Shown: positions 1-8,044 of the stretch, one piece after another | How positions within the stretch are numbered: position 1 is the stretch's first letter | How the letters are laid out: every line of letters begins with the position of its first letter | Assembly: GCF_052065755.1 (NCBI RefSeq) | Contig: NZ_JBQHTK010000010.1 | Span: 1-64,000 of the forward strand | Origin: Allocoprococcus sp004560705 | Lineage (GTDB): Bacteria > Bacillota > Clostridia > Lachnospirales > Lachnospiraceae | Length of the DNA: 64,000 nt | Reading direction: 5' to 3' | Program-made: the position numbers and the translations under genes | Notes under the pieces: model-generated | Databases searched by the model: none | Told to the model about the DNA's origin: nothing | Seen by the model: the letters and a program-made list of their open reading frames with translations, nothing else

Positions 1-116
<116 letters not shown>

Positions 117-300
117 AAGTGTTTGTATCCAGTCCAGAATCGCTTGGCAATTCTGTTCCTTCTTACTGTTTTTAGGTTTGTTAAATCTGTCGATTCAACC
201 GTTCTTGAAAAATCTCTTAAAGAATTTTCAGGGTTGTTGTCTATTGTTTAGTTATCAATGTTCTTTGTGTTTTGCTTGTCTCTTGCGAGTCAGCTTTTGT
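117..300 (-). other. rRNA operon leader
   Basis: Transcribed spacer between the rrn promoter and the mature 16S 5' end. No ORF here looks real. The minus strand has TTGATAACTAAACA and ATTCTTTAAGAG stretches typical of Firmicutes pre-16S leaders, which usually carry antitermination (boxA-like) and processing signals. The exact boxA cannot be assigned by eye. Confidence 0.6.
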
Positions 301-329
301 ATAATACCATGTGTGTCGTTTAATGTCAA
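301..329 (-). promoter_or_regulatory. rRNA operon promoter
   Basis: On the minus strand TTGACA (324-329) and TATTAT (301-306) are separated by exactly 17 nt, a near-consensus sigma-A promoter about 190 nt upstream of 16S. The sequence upstream (330-400) is extremely A/T rich with A-tracts, as expected of an UP element that boosts rRNA promoters. Confidence 0.9.
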
Positions 330-433
330 GTATATTTTTCAACTTTTTTTACATTTTTTTGACTTGATTTTTACATACACAATATATGTAAATATATCCT
401 TCACATTTCACATCATACAGCTTTACAAGCGAA

Positions 434-522
434 CGGAGAAAGAGGGATTTGAACCCTCGCGCCGCTATTAACGACCTACTCCCTTTCCAGGGGAGCCCCT
501 TCAGCCTCTTGGGTATTTCTCC
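434..522 (-). tRNA. tRNA-Ser(GGA)
   Basis: The reverse complement folds as a class II tRNA with acceptor stem GGAGAAA/TTTCTCC and discriminator G, a long variable arm, a T-arm with GGTTCAAATC, and anticodon loop CTGGAAA (anticodon GGA, reading UCC and UCU). Length 89 nt. CCA is not encoded. It lies upstream of the rrn promoter, in the same orientation. Confidence 0.97.
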
Positions 523-538
523 AAAACGTCCGAGAAAT

Positions 539-567
539 AATATACACGAACTCAGCAATTTTGTCCA
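539..567 (-). promoter_or_regulatory. Promoter of tRNA-Ser(GGA)
   Basis: TGGACA (562-567), 17-nt spacer, TATATT (539-544) on the minus strand, ending 16 nt before the tRNA. The tRNA is therefore transcribed separately from tRNA-Ser(TGA), which has its own terminator. Nothing else is recognisable between 568 and 709. Confidence 0.75.
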
Positions 568-709
568 GTATTTTTTTTCATTTTTTAATTATTCTACATC
601 TCTCGATTTGCTTCGCAATTTTCTGTCTATTCACTATTCTATTAATATCATTGCACTTTTTCCAAAAGGGTACAAAGTAATTTGCATTCAATTATCATTT
701 TAAGAATGT

Positions 710-745
710 AAAAAGCACATCCATCCTTTAGATAAATGTGCTTTT
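710..745 (-). terminator. Terminator after tRNA-Ser(TGA)
   Basis: On the minus strand AAAAGCACAT and ATGTGCTTTTT form a 10-bp stem with a 15-nt loop ending in a T-run, 8 nt past the tRNA 3' end. Confidence 0.85.
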
Positions 746-752
746 CTCTCAA

Positions 753-838
753 CGCAGAGGGTGGGATTCGAACCCACGCGCCCTCTCGGACAAACGGTTT
801 TCAAGACCGCCTCGTTATGACCACTTCGATACCTCTGC
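753..838 (-). tRNA. tRNA-Ser(TGA)
   Basis: The reverse complement has acceptor stem GCAGAGG-type pairing with CCTCTGC, discriminator G, a long variable arm, T-loop GGTTCGAATCC, and anticodon loop CTTGAAA (anticodon TGA, reading UCA and UCG). 86 nt, no encoded CCA. It sits about 70 nt downstream of ispD with its own promoter. Confidence 0.97.
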
Positions 839-876
839 ATCTATTAAATTGTTTCGCTGTATCAGCGACAATTGGA

Positions 877-906
877 ATTATAGCATAACTGCTTCTTTAA
901 TGTCAA
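877..906 (-). promoter_or_regulatory. Promoter of tRNA-Ser(TGA)
   Basis: Perfect hexamers TTGACA (901-906) and TATAAT (877-882) on the minus strand, spaced 18 nt. It lies immediately after the ispD stop codon, so the tRNA does not depend on ispD transcription. Confidence 0.88.
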
Positions 907-910
907 TAAC

Positions 911-1669
911 TTATTTCAAATTTTTTAATTTATTTTTTCGATTAATGAAAGCTTCTGCCACAGGCAGATCCTCCGGCGTTGTAATCTTTATATTCTCATA
1001 CGATCCCTCAATCAATTTAACCGGAATTCCAAGCATTTGTTCAACCACCATTGCATCGTCGGTGACTTGAATACATTCCTTTTTCATCAATCGAAAATAT
1101 GCTTCTTTGATCAATGGAGCTTCAAACACCTGTGGTGTCTGTACCAGCCAAAGCGTTTTTCTGTCAGGAGTCTCTTTTGCAAATCCGTCTGCATCCACCA
1201 CTTTTATTGTGTCCTTAGACGGCATTCCCGCCACACACGCCCTATGTTTACGCACTGCCTCATATGTTCTCTCAATAATTCCTTCATCCACAAACGGGCG
1301 CGCACCATCATGAATGAATACATATCCATCCCGATTAGGTACTTTCATTTCTTCCCTGTCCATAGCAAGCAGTGCACGATATACCGATTCATATCGCTCT
1401 TTTCCACCGATAGTAATCAAGTCCACTTTGTCAAAGTTATATTTTTCCACAATCTCTTTCCGGCAATATTCAGTCTGTCCTTCACCGACAACCACAATAA
1501 CGTCATCGATGATTTCAGATTCTTCGAAAGCAGCGAGTGAATAATAAAGCACAGGCTTTCCCGCAATCTCCAGATATTGTTTCTGAACTTTTGTCCCCAT
1601 ACGGCTACCCTGTCCTGCCGCCAGGACGATCGCTGTACAGCGTTTTTTTGTATTGTGTTCCTGTTCCAT
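911..1669 (-). CDS. ispD: 2-C-methyl-D-erythritol 4-phosphate cytidylyltransferase
   Basis: IspD transfers CMP from CTP to methylerythritol 4-phosphate in the non-mevalonate isoprenoid pathway (cytosolic). The 252-residue protein has the nucleotide-binding start AAGQGSRMG at about residues 17-25, FIHDGARPFV in the middle, and DTIKVV and QTPQVF, all family signatures. Length is slightly above the usual 230 because of a short N-terminal extension (MEQEHNTKKR). It lies 87 nt downstream of tsaD on the same strand and may be cotranscribed with it. Identification is firm; the related teichoic-acid cytidylyltransferase TarI is less likely given these motifs. Confidence 0.93.
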   Translation of the reverse strand: MEQEHNTKKRCTAIVLAAGQGSRMGTKVQKQYLEIAGKPVLYYSLAAFEESEIIDDVIVVVGEGQTEYCRKEIVEKYNFDKVDLITIGGKERYESVYRALLAMDREEMKVPNRDGYVFIHDGARPFVDEGIIERTYEAVRKHRACVAGMPSKDTIKVVDADGFAKETPDRKTLWLVQTPQVFEAPLIKEAYFRLMKKECIQVTDDAMVVEQMLGIPVKLIEGSYENIKITTPEDLPVAEAFINRKNKLKNLK

Positions 1670-1756
1670 GCCAGCTCCTTCTCATTATTTGCTTCCTAGC
1701 ACACCGAATAATATGAAACAATCATATTTCCATATATCTTTTTCGTTCAAAAAGCC

Positions 1757-2788
1757 TTATCTTTCTCCAAGTCTCAGATTAGGAACTGCATTCAGATCCC
1801 ATCCGTGCCTGGTTCCTGCGAGATATTCATAATATGCTGCAGCTCCAATCATAGCCGCATTGTCCGTACACAGAATCGGAGATGGGTAATAGAATTCAAT
1901 TCCATTTTCTTCACATGCCCGCTTCATTGCCGTGCGCAGAGTGCTGTTCGAAGCCACTCCTCCCGCAATCGCCAGTTTATTTAATCCATATTCTTTTACC
2001 GCATGCATAGCATTTCCCACGAGCACATCAGTAACTGCTTTCTGGAAAGACGCCGCAATATCAGCACGGTTGTATTCAATTCCTTTCATCTGACATCCAT
2101 TTATATAATTAAGTACAGAAGACTTCACCCCGCTGAAACTGAAATCATACGGCGAATCTTCGATATGTGCTCTTGGAAATGGAATCGCATCCGGATTTCC
2201 TTCTCTCGAAAGCTTATCAATCTTCGGGCCTCCCGGATATCCCAGGCCAATCGCTCTTGCCACTTTATCAAAAGCCTCCCCTGCAGCATCGTCTCTCGTC
2301 CGTCCGAGGATTTCATAGGTACCATAGTCTTTTACACAAACAAGATGCGTATGCCCTCCAGAAACCACCAGGCATAAAAAGGGTGGTTCCAGTTCTTTAT
2401 TCTCTATATAGTTTGCAGAAATATGCCCTTCGATGTGATGTACTCCTATCAAAGGCAGTTTTTTCGCATATGCGATCGCTTTTGCTTCTGCGACACCGAC
2501 AAGAAGCGCCCCGACGAGTCCCGGACCGTATGTCACGCCAATTGCATCAATGTCATCCAACGTTACATTCGCCTCTGACAATGCTTCCTCTATTACCTGA
2601 TTAATCTTCTCAATATGTTTTCTGGATGCGATCTCCGGTACAACTCCTCCATATAATTTATGGAGATCAATCTGGGACGAAATCACGTTCGACAGAACTT
2701 CCCTTCCGTTTTTTACGACCGCAGCTGCAGTCTCATCGCAGGAACTTTCTATTGCCAAAATCTTAATTTCTTTATTTTCTGTTTCCAT
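1757..2788 (-). CDS. tsaD: tRNA N6-threonylcarbamoyladenosine transferase TsaD
   Basis: TsaD transfers the threonylcarbamoyl group to A37 of ANN-decoding tRNAs, working with TsaB and TsaE encoded upstream. It starts KILAIESSCDETAAAVV, carries the metal-binding HHIEGH motif (the two histidines of the ASKHA fold), VSGGHTHL, and GGVASN near the C-terminus. An in-frame ATG 42 nt upstream (2830) adds 14 residues with no homology and no ribosome site; the ATG at 2788 follows an AAGAAGAGAAG purine run and gives a family-like N-terminus, so I chose it. It follows rnz by about 70 nt. Confidence 0.94.
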   Translation of the reverse strand: METENKEIKILAIESSCDETAAAVVKNGREVLSNVISSQIDLHKLYGGVVPEIASRKHIEKINQVIEEALSEANVTLDDIDAIGVTYGPGLVGALLVGVAEAKAIAYAKKLPLIGVHHIEGHISANYIENKELEPPFLCLVVSGGHTHLVCVKDYGTYEILGRTRDDAAGEAFDKVARAIGLGYPGGPKIDKLSREGNPDAIPFPRAHIEDSPYDFSFSGVKSSVLNYINGCQMKGIEYNRADIAASFQKAVTDVLVGNAMHAVKEYGLNKLAIAGGVASNSTLRTAMKRACEENGIEFYYPSPILCTDNAAMIGAAAYYEYLAGTRHGWDLNAVPNLRLGER

Positions 2789-2856
2789 CTGCTTCTCTTC
2801 TTTCTTTTCAGGTAGCCTTACACTATCCATTCATTTATCTTTTACAGCACCATTAC

Positions 2857-3765
2857 TTATTCCGGAAAATCCAATTCCGTCGTCATTCTGTCCTTTCCGG
2901 CTATTGCACGCGGGAAAATAGTTCTCACATCATCCATATATTCTTCCGGTCTGGTAAGCGACGGACTGTAATGTGTCAGCCACATTTCTTTTACTTCAGC
3001 ATCTCTTGCAATTTCCGCAGCTTCATAGAATGTCATATGTTTGTATTCCACCGCTTTCGCTGCTTTCTCCTTTTCTCCATACATGCCTTCACATATGAAC
3101 AGATCTGACCCTTTTGCATGCTGTCGGATTGAATCTGTAGGACGAGTATCGGTACAATAAGTCAGTTTGATTCCCTTTCTGGGCGGTCCAAGCACCATAT
3201 CGGGTGTCAGTTTCCTCCCTTCCAGCTCGAGATTCTCACCTCTCTGCAAATGTTTCCAATATTCTTTCGGAATCTCCTGTTCCATAGCCCGCTGAACATC
3301 AAACTTTCCTGCACGGTCGATTTCTATCGTATAACCATAGCAAATCACATTATGTCTGACCCGAAAAGCAGTGAGGCGGTATCCGTTGAGTTCAAAGCTC
3401 TGCTCCGGCTCTGTTATTTCAATAAACTTCAGTTCAAAAGGCAGTTCCGGTGCAATAACCCTCAGCGAATTCACCACTCTTTCGAGCCCTTTTGGCCCAA
3501 TCAAAGTGAGTGGCTCTGTCCGGTCTGCATTTCCCATTGTAAGAAGAAGTCCCGGAAGGCCGCTGATATGATCACCGTGATAATGTGTAAAGCATATCAC
3601 ATCAATTGGTTTAAAGCTCCATCCCTTTTCTTTCATCGCAATCTGTGTGCCTTCGCCGCAATCAATTAAAAGCTGGCTTCCATTAAATCGGATCATCAAG
3701 GCCGTCAGCCAACGATATGGCAACGGCATCATTCCGCCGGTTCCCAACAAACATACATCTAACAT
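2857..3765 (-). CDS. rnz: Ribonuclease Z (tRNA 3' endonuclease)
   Basis: RNase Z is a zinc metallo-beta-lactamase-fold nuclease that cuts the 3' trailer of tRNA precursors. The metal-binding motif HYHGDHISGLPG is present, with further ligands around CEGMYG and LTHYSPS, typical of the long bacterial form (about 300 residues). The ATG at 3765 is preceded by AGGAGAG at proper spacing; a longer open frame upstream (to 3825) has no ribosome site and runs into the previous gene. Both tRNA-Ser genes at the left end lack an encoded CCA and so would need this enzyme. It sits between the small protein at 3774-4013 and tsaD. Confidence 0.93.
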   Translation of the reverse strand: MLDVCLLGTGGMMPLPYRWLTALMIRFNGSQLLIDCGEGTQIAMKEKGWSFKPIDVICFTHYHGDHISGLPGLLLTMGNADRTEPLTLIGPKGLERVVNSLRVIAPELPFELKFIEITEPEQSFELNGYRLTAFRVRHNVICYGYTIEIDRAGKFDVQRAMEQEIPKEYWKHLQRGENLELEGRKLTPDMVLGPPRKGIKLTYCTDTRPTDSIRQHAKGSDLFICEGMYGEKEKAAKAVEYKHMTFYEAAEIARDAEVKEMWLTHYSPSLTRPEEYMDDVRTIFPRAIAGKDRMTTELDFPE

Positions 3766-3773
3766 GTTCTCTC

Positions 3774-4013
3774 CTATTCTATTTCTACCGGAATCGCAAA
3801 AGAGCCGACCAGCTTGTCGTAGCACGCCTCACAAAGGTCAAAACGATGCACCTCATTGTCCTTCTCAGAGAAATATCCCCATCGTTTTTCAACACTCAGT
3901 ACATCCTCTTTTCCAATTCCATCTATGACTTCAATTTCTTTTTTACACATATTACAGATAATTCTGCGAATTTCTTTTTTCTTTTCATTACAAATCTCAT
4001 ACTGACGCATCAT
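3774..4013 (-). CDS. Small four-cysteine protein, probable zinc binding
   Basis: About 79 residues. Not recognised by name. It has two CxxC pairs, CNMC (about residue 22) and CEAC (about 60), spaced like a treble-clef or zinc-ribbon fold, with charged residues between. The start ATG at 4013 follows GGAGGAAC; the open frame extends to 4064 without a ribosome site. It ends only 8 nt before the rnz start, so it is probably cotranslated with rnz. Similar small cysteine proteins are common in Lachnospiraceae, function unknown. Confidence 0.75.
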   Translation of the reverse strand: MMRQYEICNEKKKEIRRIICNMCKKEIEVIDGIGKEDVLSVEKRWGYFSEKDNEVHRFDLCEACYDKLVGSFAIPVEIE

Positions 4014-4171
4014 GTTCCTCCATAGTATCCCCTTCAAATACCGCCTGCTCATCTCGCTCGGCATATCCGGGAAGTATTCTGTATTACGCTTTCATTATAT
4101 CGCCAGCATGATCGTTTTTCCATCGGAAACCACTGCATGTTTATGCTAAAAATTCCACTTGACACATTCGT

Positions 4172-4651
4172 TTATTCCGCAAGTTTTGAAATCAGCACAT
4201 CCCTGCTCATAAGGATCGCATCTTCCGGTGCCGTTCCTCCATAATAATTCCTGCGTATCCCATCCACCTGAAAATGATTTTTTTCATAAAAGCGAATTGC
4301 TGTCCGGTTGCTCTTTCTGACATCCAGCAGAATTCTTCCCAGTCCTTTTCTTCGGCAGATATCCATCATATTTTCAAACAGGTTCTGGCCAATCCCTCTG
4401 CATCTGGCATCTTCCGCAACTGCAATTCGTGCGACTTCACATTCATCCAGAACAAAATAACAAATGAAATACCCCAAAACGATATCACAGCACTTTGCCG
4501 CAACACAAAAAGTATGATCCTGTTGCAAAGTATTTTTTATCTCTTTTTCACTCCAGGGATCTGGGAATACAGCATATTCCAACTGGGCAATCCGGTATAT
4601 TTCGTCTGTATCCGATGCTGAAAGTTCTTTAAAAGTCCATTCATCAGCCAT
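4172..4651 (-). CDS. rimI: Ribosomal-protein-alanine N-acetyltransferase RimI
   Basis: A GNAT acetyltransferase of 159 residues. It starts with the typical RimI region (IYRIAQLEYAVFPDPWSEKEI), has the acetyl-CoA-binding motif EDARCRGIGQNLF, and then LDVRKSNRTAIRFYEKNHF, the RimI hallmark. RimI acetylates the N-terminal alanine of S18 in E. coli; the substrate in Firmicutes is less certain. Its ATG overlaps the tsaB stop by one base (TAATG), and this tsaE-tsaB-rimI order is classic. Confidence 0.92.
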   Translation of the reverse strand: MADEWTFKELSASDTDEIYRIAQLEYAVFPDPWSEKEIKNTLQQDHTFCVAAKCCDIVLGYFICYFVLDECEVARIAVAEDARCRGIGQNLFENMMDICRRKGLGRILLDVRKSNRTAIRFYEKNHFQVDGIRRNYYGGTAPEDAILMSRDVLISKLAE

Positions 4652-5409
4652 TAGCAGTTACTCTCCGTGTTCTTTTTCGCCAGTTCACGTTCCGCTCTTT
4701 CGCGCTCTGCCTGCGAAAGTCTCAAATAATCAGGCTTATGCTCTGCCGCCGTCTCCACCCTGCCCGTTCGATAATAATCCATTGCCAGTGTTCCAAGCGC
4801 TGCCGCCCTTTGCTGATTCATATGAGCAGGCGCAAAAGAAATTTTATAATTAACAAGCAACTCATTCTGTAATCTTTCACGATGAACAGGGACCCCGTCT
4901 CCGAGGAAAATGATTCCCCTGTCATTTGGAAATCTGCACAGTCTCTCTGCCAGTTCTTCAATTCCCACAGCCATCTGAGGCTCTATTATGTTCAGTTTTT
5001 CATCTTCGAATTCATAAATTCCGGTATACACCTGATTTCTTCTTGCATCCATGATCGGGCATACAATCTGATCTGTATAACACAGGTTGTATGCAAGTGC
5101 ATCTACTGTCGGCACATGAATCAGGGGCTTTTCAAGCGCAAGCCCCAGCCCTTTTGCAGTTGCCGAGCCTATTCTAAGTCCGGTAAATGAACCCGGTCCT
5201 CCTGCCACAGCAATCGCGTCAACCGAACCAAGCTCCAGCTCTGTCATGCGCACAATCTCATCCAACATCGGCAAAAGCGTCTGTGAATGTGTCTTTTTAT
5301 AATTGATCGTATACTCCGCAACCGTTTTCCCGACTGCCTTTTCGTCTTGTTCCACCACTGCTACCGTTGCAACAAGCCCGGAACTGTCAATCGCCAATAT
5401 CCGCATCAT
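4651..5409 (-). CDS. tsaB: tRNA threonylcarbamoyladenosine biosynthesis protein TsaB
   Basis: TsaB is the inactive TsaD paralogue that holds TsaD in the t6A complex. Visible features are ILAIDSSG at the N-terminus, THSQTLLPMLDE, and AGGPGSFTGLRIGSATAKGL, which is the family signature. At 252 residues it is slightly longer than usual because of a charged C-terminal tail. Two adjacent ATGs (5409, 5406) follow GAGGT; either could be used. It starts 12 nt after tsaE and overlaps rimI by one base. Confidence 0.93.
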   Translation of the reverse strand: MMRILAIDSSGLVATVAVVEQDEKAVGKTVAEYTINYKKTHSQTLLPMLDEIVRMTELELGSVDAIAVAGGPGSFTGLRIGSATAKGLGLALEKPLIHVPTVDALAYNLCYTDQIVCPIMDARRNQVYTGIYEFEDEKLNIIEPQMAVGIEELAERLCRFPNDRGIIFLGDGVPVHRERLQNELLVNYKISFAPAHMNQQRAAALGTLAMDYYRTGRVETAAEHKPDYLRLSQAERERAERELAKKNTESNC

Positions 5410-5421
5410 TCAACCTCTTTT

Positions 5422-5847
5422 CTATCGTTCTTCCACCGTAATCCTGCGGAATTCAAATCCATTTTTCAAATCCTTCTCAATGATGATCTCTGTCCGTTTC
5501 TCAGGCAGAATCTCTTCAATCAAATTTGCCCATTCAATCAGGCTCACTCCATCACCATATATATAATCGTCAAAACCAATCTCATCCATCTCCTCAACAT
5601 CACCGATGCGATATACATCGAAATGATAAAACGGAAGACGCCCCTCTTCGTATACCTGTACAATGGTAAATGTAGGACTGCTGACAGGCTCTTTGATTCC
5701 AAGCCCTTTTGCCATCCCCTGAGTAAAAACCGTTTTCCCGACACCCAGATCTCCGATCAATGTATATACCTGACCGGCTCTGGCTTCTTTCCCTATCTTC
5801 TCACCGAGCAAAAAAGTCTCCTTTGCACTTCTAGTCTCTATTACCAT
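5422..5847 (-). CDS. tsaE: tRNA threonylcarbamoyladenosine biosynthesis ATPase TsaE
   Basis: TsaE is the small P-loop ATPase needed for turnover of the t6A-forming complex. The 141-residue protein shows Walker A GDLGVGKT (about residues 32-39), SSPTFTIVQVYEEG, FYHFDVYRIGD and the Walker B-like SLIEWAN, all diagnostic. It is the first gene of tsaE-tsaB-rimI and starts 27 nt after the YcxB-like gene on the same strand. Confidence 0.94.
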   Translation of the reverse strand: MVIETRSAKETFLLGEKIGKEARAGQVYTLIGDLGVGKTVFTQGMAKGLGIKEPVSSPTFTIVQVYEEGRLPFYHFDVYRIGDVEEMDEIGFDDYIYGDGVSLIEWANLIEEILPEKRTEIIIEKDLKNGFEFRRITVEER

Positions 5848-5874
5848 ACTGCTTCTCTCCGTTTCAATCTGTTG

Positions 5875-6387
5875 TTAATCCGCGCTGACATGACGTATTT
5901 TCACTTTTCTTGGAGACATATGCGTGGAGATCATCTTCACAGCTGCCGCATACTGTTCGCCCAATGCTTCTTTTGGAAAAATCAGCGCTCTCACTTTCGT
6001 GACATATAAAATAATAGATGTATCTGTTGAAACTGCTTTCTGAAAATTCCCCCATTCGTTCAGCGTACTTTGATCTTCCTGAGAAATCTGAACGCCCTCT
6101 TCCGTCAATTCATAAGTGATCGGCTTCTGGAACATGGGTGATTTTTTAACCTGTTCGGAAGATTTTGCCTTCATATTCAGCGGCGTTCCCACTAAGAAGA
6201 ATATCGCAATCAAGAAAAATGTAGCTGCCGCCGGATACACCCCGTTCATCGTCTGTCGGATTCCCAGATACAGCGTAATCCCTCCCAGAATCACTCCCAT
6301 TATTCCATTCAGACTCGTATACGTAGTATGAAGCATAAAATCATACATCGCTTTTTCCGTCATTTTCACATCAAATTTAACCGTCAT
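5875..6387 (-). CDS. YcxB-like membrane protein
   Basis: 170 residues from the ATG at 6387, which follows GGGAGG; the frame is open further to 6516 without a better start. Two hydrophobic segments (about residues 22-40 and 46-64) form a hairpin, followed by a soluble beta-rich tail. The pattern (MTEKAMYDF at the N-terminus, TYELTEEGV, LIFPKEAL) matches the YcxB-like family, whose function is unknown. The gene at 31496-31999 is a paralogue with the same layout. It lies just upstream of tsaE. Confidence 0.72.
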   Translation of the reverse strand: MTVKFDVKMTEKAMYDFMLHTTYTSLNGIMGVILGGITLYLGIRQTMNGVYPAAATFFLIAIFFLVGTPLNMKAKSSEQVKKSPMFQKPITYELTEEGVQISQEDQSTLNEWGNFQKAVSTDTSIILYVTKVRALIFPKEALGEQYAAAVKMISTHMSPRKVKIRHVSAD

Positions 6388-6523
6388 CTCACTACCTCCC
6401 GACGTTTTATCCTGTTTTCCGTCTGCGTTATTCCGATTATAACACACTGACTTTTCCGAAACAATCCCAATTCCTTCAAAAAGGCACAAGTTGGTTCCAA
6501 CTTCTTCGTCGCTCACAGCATTA

Positions 6524-6552
6524 TGGACATTTTCAAAACTTTATTCTATACT
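6524..6552 (+). promoter_or_regulatory. Probable promoter of the gene at 6621
   Basis: TGGACA (6524-6529), 17-nt spacer, TATACT (6547-6552), about 70 nt before the start codon. Confidence 0.6.
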
Positions 6553-6620
6553 GTCATTAATCGCACAAATATTTCTATTTCAAATTACATATTTTACAGC
6601 AAAAACACATGGAGGCAATT

Positions 6621-6941
6621 ATGGAATTATTATTAAGCAACCAGACAGAATGTCAGCGCGTGGAAGTATATAACGAATATCTTCGGAAGATTCCGGAATT
6701 ACTTAAACAGTTGGATACAGTCGAGAAAATGTATCAGAAGGCGCTTTTAGAAGAGGAAATGCTGAAAGGGAAGGAGGAAAACAACCACAGTGTAATCCTG
6801 TATCATGAACGTCTGGAACGCATCAAAAAGCAGTGTGAAGAGCGCTCAGCCGATATCCGCCAGCAATGCCGGCTTATTTTTGAACTGAAAGATCAAATCG
6901 AAAAAGAAAGCAGTGCACTTAAGGCACTGCTTCCACACTAA
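6621..6941 (+). CDS. Small coiled-coil protein of unknown function
   Basis: 106 residues starting at the ATG at 6621, which follows GGAGG with a 5-nt spacer; an ATG 12 nt earlier is too close to the ribosome site. The protein is almost entirely charged helix with heptad-like leucines (LRKIPELLKQL, LFELKD) and one cysteine pair spaced widely. No signal peptide or membrane segment. It converges on ribU with only 4 nt between the stops. Not recognised. Confidence 0.65.
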   Translation: MELLLSNQTECQRVEVYNEYLRKIPELLKQLDTVEKMYQKALLEEEMLKGKEENNHSVILYHERLERIKKQCEERSADIRQQCRLIFELKDQIEKESSALKALLPH

Positions 6942-6945
6942 ACTT

Positions 6946-7584
6946 TTATTCCCGTCCCATTTTCAGAATCGGACTAATCTTTTTATAAATCAGAAATACG
7001 ATCAGCGATACCAGAACACCCTTCAGCAAATTGAATGGTGCGACTGCAAACACAACGAACGTAAAAAGACTCGTAATATTTGCATTTACCGCAGTTCCCA
7101 TTCCCACCAGTGCATCGATCGGCATATTAAACGCCTTCGCATAGGTCGGAATCAGGACATACGCATTTAAAAAACATCCGGCAAACGTCATAAACAAGGT
7201 TCCAGTCAGCATTCCGATGATTGCACCTGTTCTTGTATGGAATTTGCGGTAAATATAGGAAGCCGGAAGGCAGAATGCACATCCAATCAGGAAATTGGCA
7301 AGTTCGCCTACTCCTGCGGTTGTCGATCCATTGATCAGGAAGTTAAGCAAAATCTTCACCAACTCAATCAGCACACCGGCAACCGGCCCCATAGTAAAGG
7401 CTCCGATCAATACCGGAACTTCGCTGAAATCGATTTCATAAAAACTTGGCGCAAACGGAAGCGGGATTTCGAACAGCATCAAAACAACTGCGATTGCTCC
7501 AAGCATACCGATCTGTGCGATCATTTTTACATTTACTTTTGTTTTCTTACCATTTTTTGTGTTTGTCATTGCATCTGTACTCAT
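6946..7584 (-). CDS. ribU: ECF transporter S component, riboflavin-specific (RibU)
   Basis: The 212-residue membrane protein has six hydrophobic segments and the RibU-type start (IAQIGMLGAIAVVLMLFEIPLPFAP, positions about 22-46) followed by YEIDFSEVPVLIGAFTMGP, the substrate-loop signature of riboflavin ECF subunits. It binds riboflavin and works with a shared ECF ATPase/T-component module not in this window. An FMN riboswitch upstream fixes the substrate assignment. The start ATG follows AAGGAGAG. Confidence 0.93.
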   Translation of the reverse strand: MSTDAMTNTKNGKKTKVNVKMIAQIGMLGAIAVVLMLFEIPLPFAPSFYEIDFSEVPVLIGAFTMGPVAGVLIELVKILLNFLINGSTTAGVGELANFLIGCAFCLPASYIYRKFHTRTGAIIGMLTGTLFMTFAGCFLNAYVLIPTYAKAFNMPIDALVGMGTAVNANITSLFTFVVFAVAPFNLLKGVLVSLIVFLIYKKISPILKMGRE

Positions 7585-7592
7585 GTTTTTCT

Positions 7593-7635
7593 CTCCTTTT
7601 CTTAATGCAAGATTTTCGATTGAGTTAAAAAGGAG
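7593..7635 (-). promoter_or_regulatory. Possible hairpin masking the ribU ribosome site
   Basis: In the minus transcript CUCCUUUU (7635-7628) is perfectly complementary to AAAAGGAG (7600-7593), which contains the ribU Shine-Dalgarno sequence. Pairing across a 27-nt loop would hide it. A competing short stem AGGAAGATTTTCCT lies just upstream (about 7633-7646). Seen in sequence; regulatory role is inference. Confidence 0.45.
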
Positions 7636-7684
7636 GAAAATCTTCCTGGTTAATTAGGAAATCATCGGTTTTCGTAATACAAAA

Positions 7685-7708
7685 GCCCCGGCTACTGCTA
7701 ACCGGGGC
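7685..7708 (-). terminator. FMN riboswitch terminator
   Basis: GCCCCGG ... CCGGGGC stem followed on the minus strand by TTTTGTATT, 33 nt downstream of the FMN aptamer. It is the expression platform: ligand-bound aptamer should favour this hairpin and stop transcription before ribU. Confidence 0.88.
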
Positions 7709-7740
7709 GTACTCTTTTATCTGTATTAAAAACAGCCGAT

Positions 7741-7860
7741 TTTCTTCTCTCATCCAGACTCTACTGTCGGTTTTGGAATTACACCAAATCAGCCGCTCTC
7801 ATTTTCGATCGCGGGTCGCGGACTATACCGCCGGTTGGGAATTGCACCCTGCCCCGAAGA
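7741..7860 (-). ncRNA. FMN riboswitch (RFN element)
   Basis: The reverse complement reads TCTTCGGGGCAGGGTG, CCCAACCGGCGGTA, GCGACCCGCGA, ATTTGGTGTAATTCC and CAGTAGAGTCTGGATGAGAG in order, the conserved RFN core. It senses flavin mononucleotide and here controls ribU. Confidence 0.97.
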
Positions 7861-7883
7861 AATTCCTTTTTCTTTTCGGCTAT

Positions 7884-7912
7884 ATTATAGCGCAGTGCTG
7901 CACAGAATTCAA
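7884..7912 (-). promoter_or_regulatory. Promoter of the FMN riboswitch-ribU transcript
   Basis: TTGAAT (7907-7912), 17 nt, TATAAT (7884-7889) on the minus strand, about 25 nt before the aptamer. Confidence 0.8.
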
Positions 7913-7969
7913 GTTTTTTATTCATAACTGTCAATTAAGTTTTTTTCCTGATATTTAACTTATAATCAA

Positions 7970-7998
7970 TTGTGAACCCCGCATGAATTTGTTATCCT
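7970..7998 (+). promoter_or_regulatory. Possible promoter of the XRE-TPR gene
   Basis: TTGTGA, 17 nt, TATCCT, ending 46 nt before the start codon at 8045. Hexamers are imperfect. Confidence 0.5.
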
Positions 7999-8044
7999 AA
8001 AATCAAGCAAAGACCGATGCATACAAACTAAGGAGGTACCGCTT

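Noticed and set aside
1037..1540. Plus-strand open frames opposite ispD and similar antisense frames elsewhere, for example 29092-29640, 32314-32832 and 37232-37969
   Set aside because: They lie opposite well-identified genes, lack ribosome sites, and their residue composition is that of antisense translation.
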